A stretch of 38,366 nt of DNA from Pusillimonas minor. GTDB taxonomy: Bacteria > Pseudomonadota > Gammaproteobacteria > Burkholderiales > Burkholderiaceae_B. How positions within the stretch are numbered: position 1 is the stretch's first letter; every line of letters begins with the position of its first letter. Where the stretch lies: contig NZ_JACJUU010000017.1 in the NCBI RefSeq assembly GCF_014237865.1, positions 1-38,366 on the forward strand, given 5' to 3'. The notes below the pieces were generated by a model. The model worked only from the letters and a program-made list of their open reading frames with translations. It was not told where the DNA came from and searched no databases. This document shows positions 17,862 through 26,403 of this stretch, one piece after another. A program made the translations under genes and the position numbers.

Positions 17862-18716
17862 TTAACAGTAAGCAGCAGTAGAATTGTTTAAAGATTTACT
17901 GGCTAATTTCTGTCGTGGGGTAATGCCGCCCAGTGCCATGTTTGGCCTTTCATTGTTGTAAGTCCAGAGCCAAGCGGTGGCACCGAGTTGAACTTCGTCC
18001 AGACTGCTAAACAGGTTTTGGGCCAGCCAATCATAACGCACCGTGCGGTTATAACGCTCGGCATAGGCGTTTTGCTGCGGATTGCCGGGTTGGGTATGGA
18101 TTAGCGTAATACGTTGCCTGGCAGCCCATTGAAGCATGGTTTTGCCGATGTATTCAGGGCCGTTGTCGCAACGTATACAGGCGGGTTTACCGCGCCACTC
18201 AATGATCTGATCCAGGGCCCGTGTTACGCGCTCTGCCGGCAGGGAAAAGTCCACCTCGATTCCAAGGCCCTCGCGGTTAAAGTCGTCGACGACGTTCAGC
18301 AACCGAATCCCACGCCCATCGGTGAGTTGGTCGTGCATAAAATCAATGGACCAGACTTGATTGATATCCGTCGCCGTGCCCAGCGGATCTGGTCGCTCGC
18401 GCACCAGTCGCTTCTTGGGCTTAATGCGTAAATTCAGTTCCAGTTCACGATAAATGCGGTACACCCTTTTGTGGTTCCATGGGTAGCCTTTAATGTTGCG
18501 CAAATACAGGAAACATAAGCCAAAGCCCCAGTTGCGCTGGGCCGTTGTCAACCGTATCAGCCAGTCGGCAATGACCTCGTTTTCGTCGTTGTGTTTGGCC
18601 TGATAATGGTAGGCGCTTTCACTGATGCCAAACGCCTGGCACGCCAGGCGGATACTGGATTTAAAGTGCTTAACGGCGTTTTGCGCCATCTCCTTGCGTC
18701 GAGATGGCGCTACCAC
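17862..18716 (-). CDS. IS3-family transposase OrfB (rve/DDE integrase)
   Basis: Catalytic DDE integrase part, 284 residues if counted from the GTG at 18716; in vivo it is expected as the C-terminal half of an OrfAB fusion. The DDE triad is seen in [17 protein letters not shown] and NAYAERYNR, with exactly 35 residues between the second Asp and the Glu, the DDX35E spacing of IS3. An HTH_21-like region ([28 protein letters not shown]) precedes it. No frameshift or premature stop, so the element may still be active. Confidence 0.93.
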   Translation of the reverse strand: MVAPSRRKEMAQNAVKHFKSSIRLACQAFGISESAYHYQAKHNDENEVIADWLIRLTTAQRNWGFGLCFLYLRNIKGYPWNHKRVYRIYRELELNLRIKPKKRLVRERPDPLGTATDINQVWSIDFMHDQLTDGRGIRLLNVVDDFNREGLGIEVDFSLPAERVTRALDQIIEWRGKPACIRCDNGPEYIGKTMLQWAARQRITLIHTQPGNPQQNAYAERYNRTVRYDWLAQNLFSSLDEVQLGATAWLWTYNNERPNMALGGITPRQKLASKSLNNSTAAYC

Positions 18717-18976
18717 TTTTTTCGCAGCGCCTCATGCACCATTTCAGCCTTCAAACGCTCTTCGGCATACATCTTCTTGAGCTGCCGGTTTTCGGCCTCA
18801 AGCTCCTTCAGACGAGCCATCATCGAGGTGTCCATGCCGCCGTATTTGGCGCGCCACTTATAAAACGAAGCGCTGCTCATGCCATGCTCACGACACAATT
18901 GCGGCACGGGCGTACCCGCTTCAGCTTGCTTGAGGATCGCCATAATCTGGCTGTCGGTAAATCGCGATTGCTTCAT
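18710..18976 (-). CDS. IS3-family transposase OrfA (HTH protein)
   Basis: 88 residues. An HTH_Tnp_1 domain ([31 protein letters not shown]) is followed by a leucine-zipper-like helix ([16 protein letters not shown]). It binds the element's ends and, by frameshifting, forms the N-terminus of the OrfAB transposase. It overlaps orfB by seven bases, with the A-AAA-AAG slippery site just before the overlap. Start ATG at 18976 has AAGGAAAT upstream. Confidence 0.93.
   Translation of the reverse strand: MKQSRFTDSQIMAILKQAEAGTPVPQLCREHGMSSASFYKWRAKYGGMDTSMMARLKELEAENRQLKKMYAEERLKAEMVHEALRKKW
18716..18722 (-). promoter_or_regulatory. Programmed -1 frameshift heptamer A AAA AAG
   Basis: On the minus strand the orfA codons CGA AAA AAG contain the heptamer A AAA AAG four bases before the orfA TAG. 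This is the classic IS3 slippery sequence, and slipping one base back enters the orfB frame to give OrfAB. Confidence 0.8.
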
Positions 18977-19013
18977 TGTGTGAATTTCCTTGTAGTGGAA
19001 ATTCTACCTTTGA

Positions 19014-19820
19014 TCACTGCGGTTTAAAGGGAGGATTACCCTTACCCGCAGTAACTGGGCACTTTTTCGCCTTCAAATCAGCGAGAAGGTCTTCCCTGCG
19101 CCCCTCATATAAATACTTATTCGTCCTCTTATCGACTGCCATGCTGAGCTTTCTTCCCAGCAACCTATTTTGAGCCGCTTTCCGGATCGCCTTCTCTGCT
19201 TGCTCATACCTTGCCACACCCACAGCATGCTGAAAAGCTCGAGATTTAACAGTCGGAGCGACCTGCTCTGATTCCTGCGAATAATTTTCGAACGGCACGC
19301 GTACGACGCGCCAAGGCTCTCGTAAACCAGGCGGTTCAATATTCTTCGCGATCAAAAACAAGTCGAGCGTGTAACAGTCGGGACGCATCTTGATCGCTGC
19401 TCCTGAAACCTGCCCTCCCTTGATCTGTAACGCCAATGGCTTCGGCGCGACCAGTATCAGCTGGTTTCGACGTATAGCATCCGCACGCCATTTTTCATAC
19501 GATGCCAAGCATTCGTTTGACACGCCTCCGTGCATCAGCCAGACCCTGAACGCCAATCGAAGCCAGACAATGGCTGGCAGCTTCTCATTCTGAATATCAA
19601 AGCTGGGATCCGACAGTTTGAGGGAACGATTGACAGCCTCAAAATAAGCGCACTGCTCTTTGCTGAGTCGCCCTGCTCTTCCCAAGAAAAACTTATCCAC
19701 ATGATCATCGAAGTCATTTTCGAAGTCGGATTGTTGCGCCTTCGCGTCGGCAAACACTGTAGCAAGCATCGCGGTCCGGAACGACCACTGCGCTGCAGAA
19801 AAATTGATCTTTAACTTCAT
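19014..19820 (-). pseudogene. Leftward gene of unknown function, 3' end cut off by the IS3 element
   Basis: 268 residues from an ATG at about 19820 (MKLKINFSAAQ); a TTG 14 codons upstream (19862) is an alternative, neither with a strong ribosome binding site. I do not recognise the protein. It is basic and largely helical (DFENDFDDHVDKFFLGRAGRL; KSRAFQHAVGVARYEQAEKAIRKAAQNRLLGRK), with no signal peptide or membrane segment. The last eight codons (GNPPFKPQ and stop) lie inside the insertion sequence's right inverted repeat, so the true C-terminus has been lost. Orientation is opposite to both large operons. It may belong to the replication/mobility module to its right. Confidence 0.6.
19025..19041 (-). 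repeat. Inverted repeat, right end of the IS3 element
   Basis: On the minus strand it reads GGGTAATCCTCCCTTTA. It also encodes the last residues (GNPPF) of the interrupted upstream gene, which shows the gene was cut by the insertion. Confidence 0.75.
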
Positions 19821-19862
19821 TCCGACGTTCTTCGCCCTTATGCCGACTGCAGTAGCTACCAA

Positions 19863-20348
19863 GCGGAAATCACCCCATCTACAAGATGATGGATGGCCAT
19901 GTTCCTCGCGAGTTCCTCTTTTTATTACGATTTAAAGGAAAAGGCAAGCCTGAGGGATCGATTTCGCACCCCACTCCTTTCCCTCTTGTCCTCCTCTCAT
20001 TGCTCCGATTGCGACTCAATCTGACATCAGGTCCGCCACCAGACAAAGGCGTGCTCACTAGTCCTCATAATCCCCTCCTAATATTTTCTGGAGTCCTAGC
20101 ATTAAGTATTAGTTGGGCCACCGCATCCGGCCATAAAACGGTCACTAACCCTCGCCTCCATACATCCTATTTTCCTCTCAAAATTTCAGAACGATAGGCG
20201 CTCCGACACCGTCTTTCACTGACCTAGGAGCATCTTCACCTCAAGTCCGCAGGCCTCGCGATCTTTCCGAAAATTTCGCTGTGAAGGAATGGAAGCAGAG
20301 CAATGCGCACTTCGCACATCGCTTGATCGCTGCTTCTAAGGAGCTTTC
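19863..20348. other. Gene-poor stretch before the AlpA-like gene
   Basis: 486 bases between divergent genes. A 103-codon frame (19886-20197) exists, but it has no ribosome binding site, is rich in Pro/Leu/Ser from a pyrimidine-rich tract and resembles nothing known. The only clear signal is AAGGAG at about 20338, the ribosome binding site for the next gene. Promoters for both flanking genes should lie here, but no near-consensus one stands out. Confidence 0.5.
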
Positions 20349-20666
20349 ATGGACACCCAAATCTCGACCACCCATCCCGCCGACACCTCGGACGTGACAC
20401 AGGAGCACGTTGCGACTCCGCGCCCTCGTAGGACCAAGGCCGTTGCCTCAACCGATCTCACCCTGACGCAATTCGACTCACTGCCGAACGCAGCGCACGT
20501 CCGCCTGCCGGTCGTGAAAGGTTTGCTTGGTTGTTCGAGTGCGACGGTGTGGCGGCGGGTTAAAGCCCGCGAGATTCCGGAGCCGAAAAAATTCGGTGGC
20601 CGCATCACGGCATGGAACGTTGGCGAGCTGCGGCGCACGCTGAGCGGAGCCGATAAGGTGTCATAA
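20349..20666 (+). CDS. AlpA-like helix-turn-helix regulator
   Basis: 105 residues with AAGGAG seven bases before the ATG. Residues about 55-95 (RLPVVKGLLGCSSATVWRRVKAREIPEPKKFGGRITAW) form an AlpA/MerR-type winged HTH: a recognition helix SSATVWRRV, then a wing with FGGRITAW. The first 40 residues are low complexity and basic. AlpA-type proteins control excision or expression in prophages and genomic islands. It is followed by inverted half-sites at 20684-20716 and then a replication-like gene, so it probably regulates that gene or the island's mobility. Confidence 0.8.
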   Translation: MDTQISTTHPADTSDVTQEHVATPRPRRTKAVASTDLTLTQFDSLPNAAHVRLPVVKGLLGCSSATVWRRVKAREIPEPKKFGGRITAWNVGELRRTLSGADKVS

Positions 20667-20683
20667 AAGCCCCAAAAAAAAGC

Positions 20684-20716
20684 ATTTATGAGTGCCATAA
20701 ATCACTAATTTATGGC
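20684..20716. promoter_or_regulatory. Three alternating inverted half-sites (operator or origin-like)
   Basis: ATTTATG (20684-20690), CATAAAT (20696-20702) and ATTTATG (20708-20714) alternate in orientation with five-base spacers, making two overlapping palindromes. The right one has nine-base arms, GCCATAAAT and ATTTATGGC, around CACTA. It lies between the AlpA-like gene and the replication-like gene. The regular 12-base period suggests protein binding rather than a terminator; there is no T-run. Confidence 0.6.
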
Positions 20717-20914
20717 CACACCGAAATTTTACGGATTGGCAGTTTGACGTGGATACGGACCCCAAAGAGGCCAAGAACTGGTCCCGGGACGGAAAAACGG
20801 CTTATCGAACAAGCCACTACTCATAGTAATTGTTTGATGTTCAGCTACCAACCAAAGCATATGAATCAGTTGCTAACCATCAGACCAAGCAACACAAGCA
20901 ATCAGGAAAAGATC

Positions 20915-22303
20915 ATGAGTGACAGCATTGAAATGGAATTTAAGGTTTACCACATCGACTCGGCCGCATTGGCCAACAAGATGTTATGGAACAAGGGAGG
21001 AGTAATTGTCGAGAACGGAATCGTGACGAATGTGAGTGGTGTGAAAGACTACGCCTACGGGCTTTCCAAAGCCAAAAACGTGGTCACCCCTGTGCTGAAT
21101 AAACAGAGCACGAACCCGTTCAAACCGATGGCATACAAACTTAGTTTGAACGGGCCTGCCAGCCTGATTGGCAACAATGCCCTTGTGCAGAACATGGTCT
21201 ACGACAATGCGCGTCTTGGAAAGCTTGTGCTGCAAAAGTATTTATTGACGAAAGGTGTTCCGACGGATGCCGTCGATCAGATCCGCCTGAAACACGGAAA
21301 ACTTACGTCCGTGACCCTTACCTATCTCTTTCGGTTCGACTCACATGACAAGGCCGTCAAGGCGTTGCAAGAGTTTCGCGACCATGCGCGGACAGTGCTG
21401 GATCATCACGCCGCGTATTCGCGTAAGGGGAAATCGAAAGGGAATAGGCAGATCGTGACCCCTGTGGGTACCGCACCCTCTTTGACTGTCTACATCAACA
21501 GGAATGGGACCGATCTTCCTTTCAGCGTGGCCGCTTACGTGAAAGCATCCAAGACGACGAAAGCCCATGCACAGTTCCAATCGCCCCAGATCGAAGATGC
21601 CGTTTATGCGGAGAGCGATAAGCATGTACGTCTTGAAATCATTCTGCCCAAGACTTGGCTGACAAAGGAGGGCTTGCGGAACCCTTTCGCCTGGAAAGCT
21701 TCCAAAGGGGCTGAAAAAATTCACCAGAACCTTGATGGGCCTGAGAAGGTGCACCAAAAAGCACTGCAGCAACTGCGCGGACTTCTGCGGCTGAAAGCCA
21801 AGGGGATGCTGCGGACCAACAAACCTCAAGAGCGGCACATGACAGGCCTTAAGGCAGATGCCCGGGCGGTGCTTGATGACCATCTTAACGGACGCAATCC
21901 TTGGCGGCACCCCAACATGCGTCCTGAGAAACGGCGCGCCACCGGGATTCATCAGGAAATCTTGAAGACGGTTCATATCGACCTGACGATCCCATGGAAA
22001 CAGCAAAGCCAACATGTTTCGGCAGATCTTGCGAAGTGGTTGCAGTACACGGGTGAGTACCAGGCCCCGCCGCATCTGAAGAGCGCAAGCTATGTCCGCT
22101 CTACGGCAAGAAAGAAACGGGTGGCGCTGCGAGCTGAGATCGACCAGCTGAAGCGGGATGCAGCTGGTCGACCGTCTGATCCTGAGGCAGATGCGAACCA
22201 GGCACGACTGCACGAATTGTGGAAAGAGATCTGCACTCTGTCCAACGTACAGCGGAGCGGCGGCAGTGGCTCGACAGCGGACATTTCGGATTTGCTGGGG
22301 TAG
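20915..22303 (+). CDS. Replication-initiator-like protein (phage/plasmid II/X type)
   Basis: 462 residues from ATG 20915, chosen because AGGAAAAG precedes it; the frame is open 57 codons further left but that stretch looks untranslated. The N-terminal half has the layout of phage/plasmid II/X-family replication proteins: KHGKLTSVTLTYLFRFDSHDKAVKALQEF (near 125-155), basic stretches, then a helical C-terminal half (IHQEILKTVHIDLTIPWKQQSQHVSADLAKWL). II/X proteins nick DNA for rolling-circle replication. I cannot point to the catalytic Tyr with certainty. With the AlpA-like gene it suggests an element that can replicate after excision. A different island-specific DNA-binding protein is the alternative. 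Confidence 0.55.
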   Translation: MSDSIEMEFKVYHIDSAALANKMLWNKGGVIVENGIVTNVSGVKDYAYGLSKAKNVVTPVLNKQSTNPFKPMAYKLSLNGPASLIGNNALVQNMVYDNARLGKLVLQKYLLTKGVPTDAVDQIRLKHGKLTSVTLTYLFRFDSHDKAVKALQEFRDHARTVLDHHAAYSRKGKSKGNRQIVTPVGTAPSLTVYINRNGTDLPFSVAAYVKASKTTKAHAQFQSPQIEDAVYAESDKHVRLEIILPKTWLTKEGLRNPFAWKASKGAEKIHQNLDGPEKVHQKALQQLRGLLRLKAKGMLRTNKPQERHMTGLKADARAVLDDHLNGRNPWRHPNMRPEKRRATGIHQEILKTVHIDLTIPWKQQSQHVSADLAKWLQYTGEYQAPPHLKSASYVRSTARKKRVALRAEIDQLKRDAAGRPSDPEADANQARLHELWKEICTLSNVQRSGGSGSTADISDLLG

Positions 22304-22410
22304 CCACAAAGCATTCGAGGGCAGCTCGTAGTCCGGGCTTTGTAACCACTCGTTGCGCCCTTGAAAATTTTGCACTATCCTGCCCTCATTTGCCCGGAAT
22401 GGTCATATCC

Positions 22411-22665
22411 ATGTCTACAAGCCCTAAAGAGGCCGAAATCCTGACTATCAGGCAGGTTGCTGACTACCTGAAGGTGACGGAGCGCACGATTTACCGCCTG
22501 GCAGGCGCCAAGAAAATGCCTGCATTCAAAGTAGGCGGTACCTGGCGGTTTGCACGCGCGGACATCGACGCATGGATCAAGCAGCAGTCAAGTGAAGGAC
22601 TGGGCACAGGGCGGGAACAGGACGGCGCGACGGCGGGCCAGACCAACCAGGGGAAGCGGAAGTAA
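22411..22665 (+). CDS. Excisionase-type helix-turn-helix protein, first gene of second operon
   Basis: 84 residues from ATG 22411, with GGAATGG eight bases upstream; ATG 22399 in frame is the alternative. The HTH_17/MerR-like excisionase fold is clear: LTIRQVADYLKVTERTIYRLAGAKKMPAFKVGGTWRFARADIDAWI. The tail is polar and disordered. It is probably the transcriptional regulator of the ten-gene operon it leads rather than a true excisionase. Its TAA shares the A with the ATG of the next gene. Confidence 0.85.
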   Translation: MSTSPKEAEILTIRQVADYLKVTERTIYRLAGAKKMPAFKVGGTWRFARADIDAWIKQQSSEGLGTGREQDGATAGQTNQGKRK

Positions 22666-25403
22666 TGTTGGGACTTACTCTAAGAGAAGAATTTCGAGGA
22701 AAACGCCTCAAGGGGACGGCCATTGAGCTGTCGAACGACACCAACACCGGCGCGACGCAGATCGCGGCACAGTCGTTCCTGGAAATTACGTACCCGACAC
22801 ACGACCTGCTCAAGGGCATCGAAGCCGTGGGGCCGGATCAAGGCCGCCCAGTGGTAGTAATAGGTGAGCGGGGGTTAGGTAAGTCGCACTTGATGGCCGC
22901 CTTGTACCACGCGGTGAACGACCCCGTTTCCACTGGCGCATGGCTGAACGCCTGGTCTGCGACCCTGGGTGATGCTCAGATCGGCAAAATCGCCTTGCGC
23001 ACAGGCATGACCGTAATTGGCGAGAGCTTGCACCGTCAGCGGTACAAATTCCTTTGGGACCTCCTGTTCGAGCGCCATCCGCACGGCACCTACATCAAAG
23101 GCAAGTGGGAAGGCATGGGCGCCGCCAAAACGGACATCCCTTCTGACCAACTGATTATCGAACTGCTGGAACACGCGCCCACCATGTTGCTGTTGGACGA
23201 GTTCCAAACCTGGTTCGATGGCTTGACCAACACCAAACAATATCCATGGAAGAACTGGGCCTTCAACTTTATCCAGATTCTGTCCGAGATCGCGAAAGAG
23301 CGCCCCGACCTGCTAGTGCTGGTGATTTCGGTACGAAACGGGGGTAGCGACGCCTATCAGCAGGTGCACCGCGTAAACCCGGTGGCCGTTGACTTCAAGG
23401 CTGGGGGTAACGCAGAACGGATCCAGCTTGACCGTCGGCGCATGCTGTTGCACCGTCTGTTCGAAAACAGGCTGCAAATCGCTTCAAGTGCGGTCGATGC
23501 CCTGGTTTCTGGCCACGTTGCTGAATACTTCCGCCTGGCCGAAGTGCCTCCGGCAGAACAAGACCGCAAGCGCAACGAATTTACTGAGTCCTGGCCCTTC
23601 GCCCCTCATCTGCTAAGGCTGCTGGAAGAGCAAGTCCTGATTGCCACCGACGCCCAGGAAACCCGCGACATGATTCGCATCCTGGCGGCCCTCTATAAGA
23701 GCCGTGGCGACGCAGTTCCGGTGCTCACAGCCGCCGACTTCCGTTTGGATGATGACGCATCAGGCATCGGCGCATTGCTCGACTCGGTATCAAATGAGCA
23801 TCACCGCACTTTGCGCGAGAAAGCACAGCAGAACATCATTTCCGTCACCGAAGCGGTCTACAACCACGCCACCCTCGCACCGCATCTGCAGGAAATCGTC
23901 GGTGCACTTTGGCTTCGTTCAATTGCGGTCGGCAACCTCGCTGGCGCTGAGCCTGCCACGCTTCAGATCGACATCACGCGCGACAAGGCGGTGGATGACA
24001 ACGCCTTCCAGGTAGAGCTAGCAACCATCGTCGAAAACAGCTTCAACATCCACCAAGACGGCGCACGATTGGTCTTTCGCGAAGAGGAAAACCCCCGTGC
24101 GAAGCTTATGGCGTGTGCCCGCAACGATAAGCTCTTTTTAGATGGCTCTGATCAAGCTCAGCTTGCCAAGCAGATTCGCTACGTCATTAGCGGCAGCGAC
24201 GAGGTCGCAAAAACCTTTCGGGTGATTGCCCTCCCGAAATCCTGGCAAACAGACCCTTGGTCTTCACTCGATGAAAACGAGCGCCTCGAGAACTGGGATG
24301 ATCGCCTGCCTATTCTGGTGCTCCCCGAAGAACCAGACAATATCGATCAACGGCTAGGGCGCTGGTTGAAGGACCATCTACAGAAACGCCGCAACACCAT
24401 CCGCTTCCTGTTGCCCCGTGCTGGCTCAGGTAATGCTTTCTTTGACCGCGATCTTCGAATTCTGGCTCGCGCGGAGATGAAAGCCCAGGAATGGAGCGGG
24501 CAAGGTCCAGAATACAAGAAGCTGCACACTGAGTTTCAGGGCGTGCTACGTGACCTTTTGAAGAAGCGGTTTGACCGTTTTGCCATCTTGGCACGCTGGA
24601 ATTTCGCCGACCCGAATCAATGCTTGTTCAGTGTAGAGAGCCTGAAGAAGCAGGGGGCGCAGATTCCGGAAGCTATCGAAGAAGCCTTAGCGAACGATCT
24701 CTTCGTACCTGAGGACTTTGAAGACCTGGTCATGGCAGCGGCAGCGGACAACGCTTCTGTGGGCAAACTACTGCAAGAGCTACGTGAGCCTCGTCCGGCC
24801 GGACAGGACTGCATACCCTGGCTAGGCGAAACGTCCATGAAGGAACGCGTGCTGAGGCTGTGCGCACGGGGCAAGATTGCCATCAATCTACGCGGGCTGG
24901 AATACCTGCAAACCACGCCTGGCGAAGACGAAGAGTCGGCATGGAAGCGACTGCGCCCCAAGCTTTCCTATACCGGCAGGCAGCTAGATGAAGTGTTCTT
25001 GATGGTTCCCTCTGCAGTACCGGCAACGGGCGGCGCAAACCCCGCGGTGATGCCCCCCGAGAACAGCGGTGCAGGCTTGTTCGGTACAACACCTAGCGAA
25101 CCCACCTCGCCTTCAACATTAAATGAGCCCACGCAAGGCGGACAAGCACACCCCAGCCCAATTGGCGGAATCTTCGGAGGAGGCAGCCCAAGCGCCAGCA
25201 AGCCGCGCGTATCGCTGCACAACCCGGCTACGTCAGGACTGAACCTGTATTCAAAGCTCGAAAGCTGGGGAATCGGGCCTGCGACGCCCGTTAGCGATGT
25301 CACCATAAAGGTATCAGCCGCCACCGGAGCGCAGCTTTCCAAGTTGCTCAAGAACCTTCCGGACGGGATGACGTTCGAGCTGAACCTTGAGAAGGACGAC
25401 TAA
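22665..25403 (+). CDS. DUF499-family P-loop ATPase
   Basis: 912 residues. Walker A GERGLGKS at 67-74 and Walker B LLLDEFQTW (D178-E179); EEFRGKRLKGTAIELSND and the long helical middle fit the DUF499 family, large ATPases found with DNA methyltransferases and helicases in defence islands. They are counterparts of PglY/BrxC in BREX logic. Residues about 800-865 are a Pro/Gly/Ser-rich linker leading to a small C-terminal domain (about 870-912). No membrane segment. TAATG junctions tie it to both neighbours. It is probably the central ATPase that couples recognition to the methyltransferase and helicase. Confidence 0.85.
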   Translation: MLGLTLREEFRGKRLKGTAIELSNDTNTGATQIAAQSFLEITYPTHDLLKGIEAVGPDQGRPVVVIGERGLGKSHLMAALYHAVNDPVSTGAWLNAWSATLGDAQIGKIALRTGMTVIGESLHRQRYKFLWDLLFERHPHGTYIKGKWEGMGAAKTDIPSDQLIIELLEHAPTMLLLDEFQTWFDGLTNTKQYPWKNWAFNFIQILSEIAKERPDLLVLVISVRNGGSDAYQQVHRVNPVAVDFKAGGNAERIQLDRRRMLLHRLFENRLQIASSAVDALVSGHVAEYFRLAEVPPAEQDRKRNEFTESWPFAPHLLRLLEEQVLIATDAQETRDMIRILAALYKSRGDAVPVLTAADFRLDDDASGIGALLDSVSNEHHRTLREKAQQNIISVTEAVYNHATLAPHLQEIVGALWLRSIAVGNLAGAEPATLQIDITRDKAVDDNAFQVELATIVENSFNIHQDGARLVFREEENPRAKLMACARNDKLFLDGSDQAQLAKQIRYVISGSDEVAKTFRVIALPKSWQTDPWSSLDENERLENWDDRLPILVLPEEPDNIDQRLGRWLKDHLQKRRNTIRFLLPRAGSGNAFFDRDLRILARAEMKAQEWSGQGPEYKKLHTEFQGVLRDLLKKRFDRFAILARWNFADPNQCLFSVESLKKQGAQIPEAIEEALANDLFVPEDFEDLVMAAAADNASVGKLLQELREPRPAGQDCIPWLGETSMKERVLRLCARGKIAINLRGLEYLQTTPGEDEESAWKRLRPKLSYTGRQLDEVFLMVPSAVPATGGANPAVMPPENSGAGLFGTTPSEPTSPSTLNEPTQGGQAHPSPIGGIFGGGSPSASKPRVSLHNPATSGLNLYSKLESWGIGPATPVSDVTIKVSAATGAQLSKLLKNLPDGMTFELNLEKDD

Positions 25404-26392
25404 TGGCCATTGACGCACCGCTTATACAGAGCCTTACCAAGGACTCTGCTCAAGATGCCTGGAATACGATTGTTCGCCATGCTGTCGAAATCGCTTCGCC
25501 ACCATTGGAAGTCAATAATGCGCCCAGTGAAGTGATCAAACGCGACAGGGAAATCGGGTTGCTGGATTACTTCCTGGCATCCACCAGCTGGGACCTGTGG
25601 GAACGTTTTGACTCGTCCATAGAGCGAACCTCGGACAGGCTGGCTCGCTGGTGGGCGGAGCCCTACAGTGCCAAGGCGGTACTAATCCTTGATGGCTTGT
25701 CTTTACGTGAATTGCCCTGGTTACTGCAAGGCGCAAAGGAGCGTGGCTTTGCGCTGCACGAAGTATCGGCTTATGCATCGGAACTGCCCGGCGAAACCAA
25801 CGAGTTCGCCCAGGCACTTGGATTCAACAGCCGCAGCCAACTACAAAACAACGGAGGCGGGCTTGCGCACAAATTGCAGCCCACAGCCACCGAATGTGTA
25901 GATATGCCCTGGAAGGACTGCGAAAGCCTGGTGAACAGTAGCCCGAACTGGGTGTTCTGGCACCACTGGCCCGACAGCAAGGTGCATGATGGCTCGGGTG
26001 CGGGACAAGGGCTGGATACCCTAACACGTGATGCAGCAGAGCAGCTTACCAGCGATGACTTTTGGAGCTTCGTCGAACGCCTGGCTACCGGCCGTCGGCT
26101 GGTTATCACGTCTGACCATGGCTACGCCGCCACGGGCTACTTCCCTGATGCTGATGGCGAGGTGGCACAGCATCTGAAGCAAGCCTTTGCCAGCGGACGT
26201 AGCAAAAAGGGCAAAGGCGACGCTGGCCCCTTTGTGCCGCCAGTCGCATTAAACATTGAAAGCCCTCATGGCCCTCATTTGCTGGCCGTTGGTCGCCGCA
26301 AATGGAAAAGCCAGGGCGGTTACCCCACGTTGACGCACGGTGGCTTGTCGCTGCTGGAAGTGCTATCGCCGTTTGTTGAGATTACCAAATAA
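25403..26392 (+). CDS. pglZ: PglZ-domain protein (short form)
   Basis: 329 residues, start overlapping the DUF499 stop. The alkaline-phosphatase-fold core of PglZ is seen: VLILDGLSLRELPWLL (D97), HEVSAYASELPGETNEFAQALGF, and ITSDHGYAATG (D238, H239), which supply metal-binding residues. BREX PglZ proteins are usually more than twice as long, so this is a minimal version lacking the large flanking domains. PglZ is essential in BREX but its substrate is debated. Next to a DUF499 ATPase and a DUF1156 methyltransferase it marks a PglZ-type defence core. Symbol given by domain only. Confidence 0.82.
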   Translation: MAIDAPLIQSLTKDSAQDAWNTIVRHAVEIASPPLEVNNAPSEVIKRDREIGLLDYFLASTSWDLWERFDSSIERTSDRLARWWAEPYSAKAVLILDGLSLRELPWLLQGAKERGFALHEVSAYASELPGETNEFAQALGFNSRSQLQNNGGGLAHKLQPTATECVDMPWKDCESLVNSSPNWVFWHHWPDSKVHDGSGAGQGLDTLTRDAAEQLTSDDFWSFVERLATGRRLVITSDHGYAATGYFPDADGEVAQHLKQAFASGRSKKGKGDAGPFVPPVALNIESPHGPHLLAVGRRKWKSQGGYPTLTHGGLSLLEVLSPFVEITK

Positions 26393-26403
26393 GCGGGCAC
26401 AAC

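Larger units (their letters stand above)
17845..19041 (-). mobile_element. IS3-family insertion sequence, 1197 bp, apparently intact
   Basis: Two overlapping leftward genes (orfA, orfB) encode an IS3-type transposase. The ends are imperfect inverted repeats: GGGTAATCCCCCCATTT reading inward from 17845 and GGGTAATCCTCCCTTTA reading inward from 19041, with the first nine bases identical. The flanking 3-4 bases (CGAC left, TTAC right) do not match, so no target duplication is visible and the exact ends may be off by a base or two. It separates the first operon from a leftward gene whose 3' end it has replaced. Confidence 0.85.

Noticed and set aside
19886-20197. 103-codon forward frame
   Set aside because: No ribosome binding site, composition biased by a pyrimidine-rich tract, no family resemblance. 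Left as noncoding.
20744-20914. 57-codon N-terminal extension of the replication-like protein
   Set aside because: Low-complexity residues and no ribosome binding site, whereas AGGAAAAG precedes ATG 20915.
21341-22375. 344-codon leftward frame
   Set aside because: It lies wholly antisense to the replication-like gene, is rich in Arg, Pro and Cys as expected for a shadow frame, and has no family features.
22361-22389. Promoter for the second operon starting with TTGAAA
   Set aside because: No acceptable -10 box lies 16-18 bases downstream, so it was not annotated even though a promoter must be nearby.
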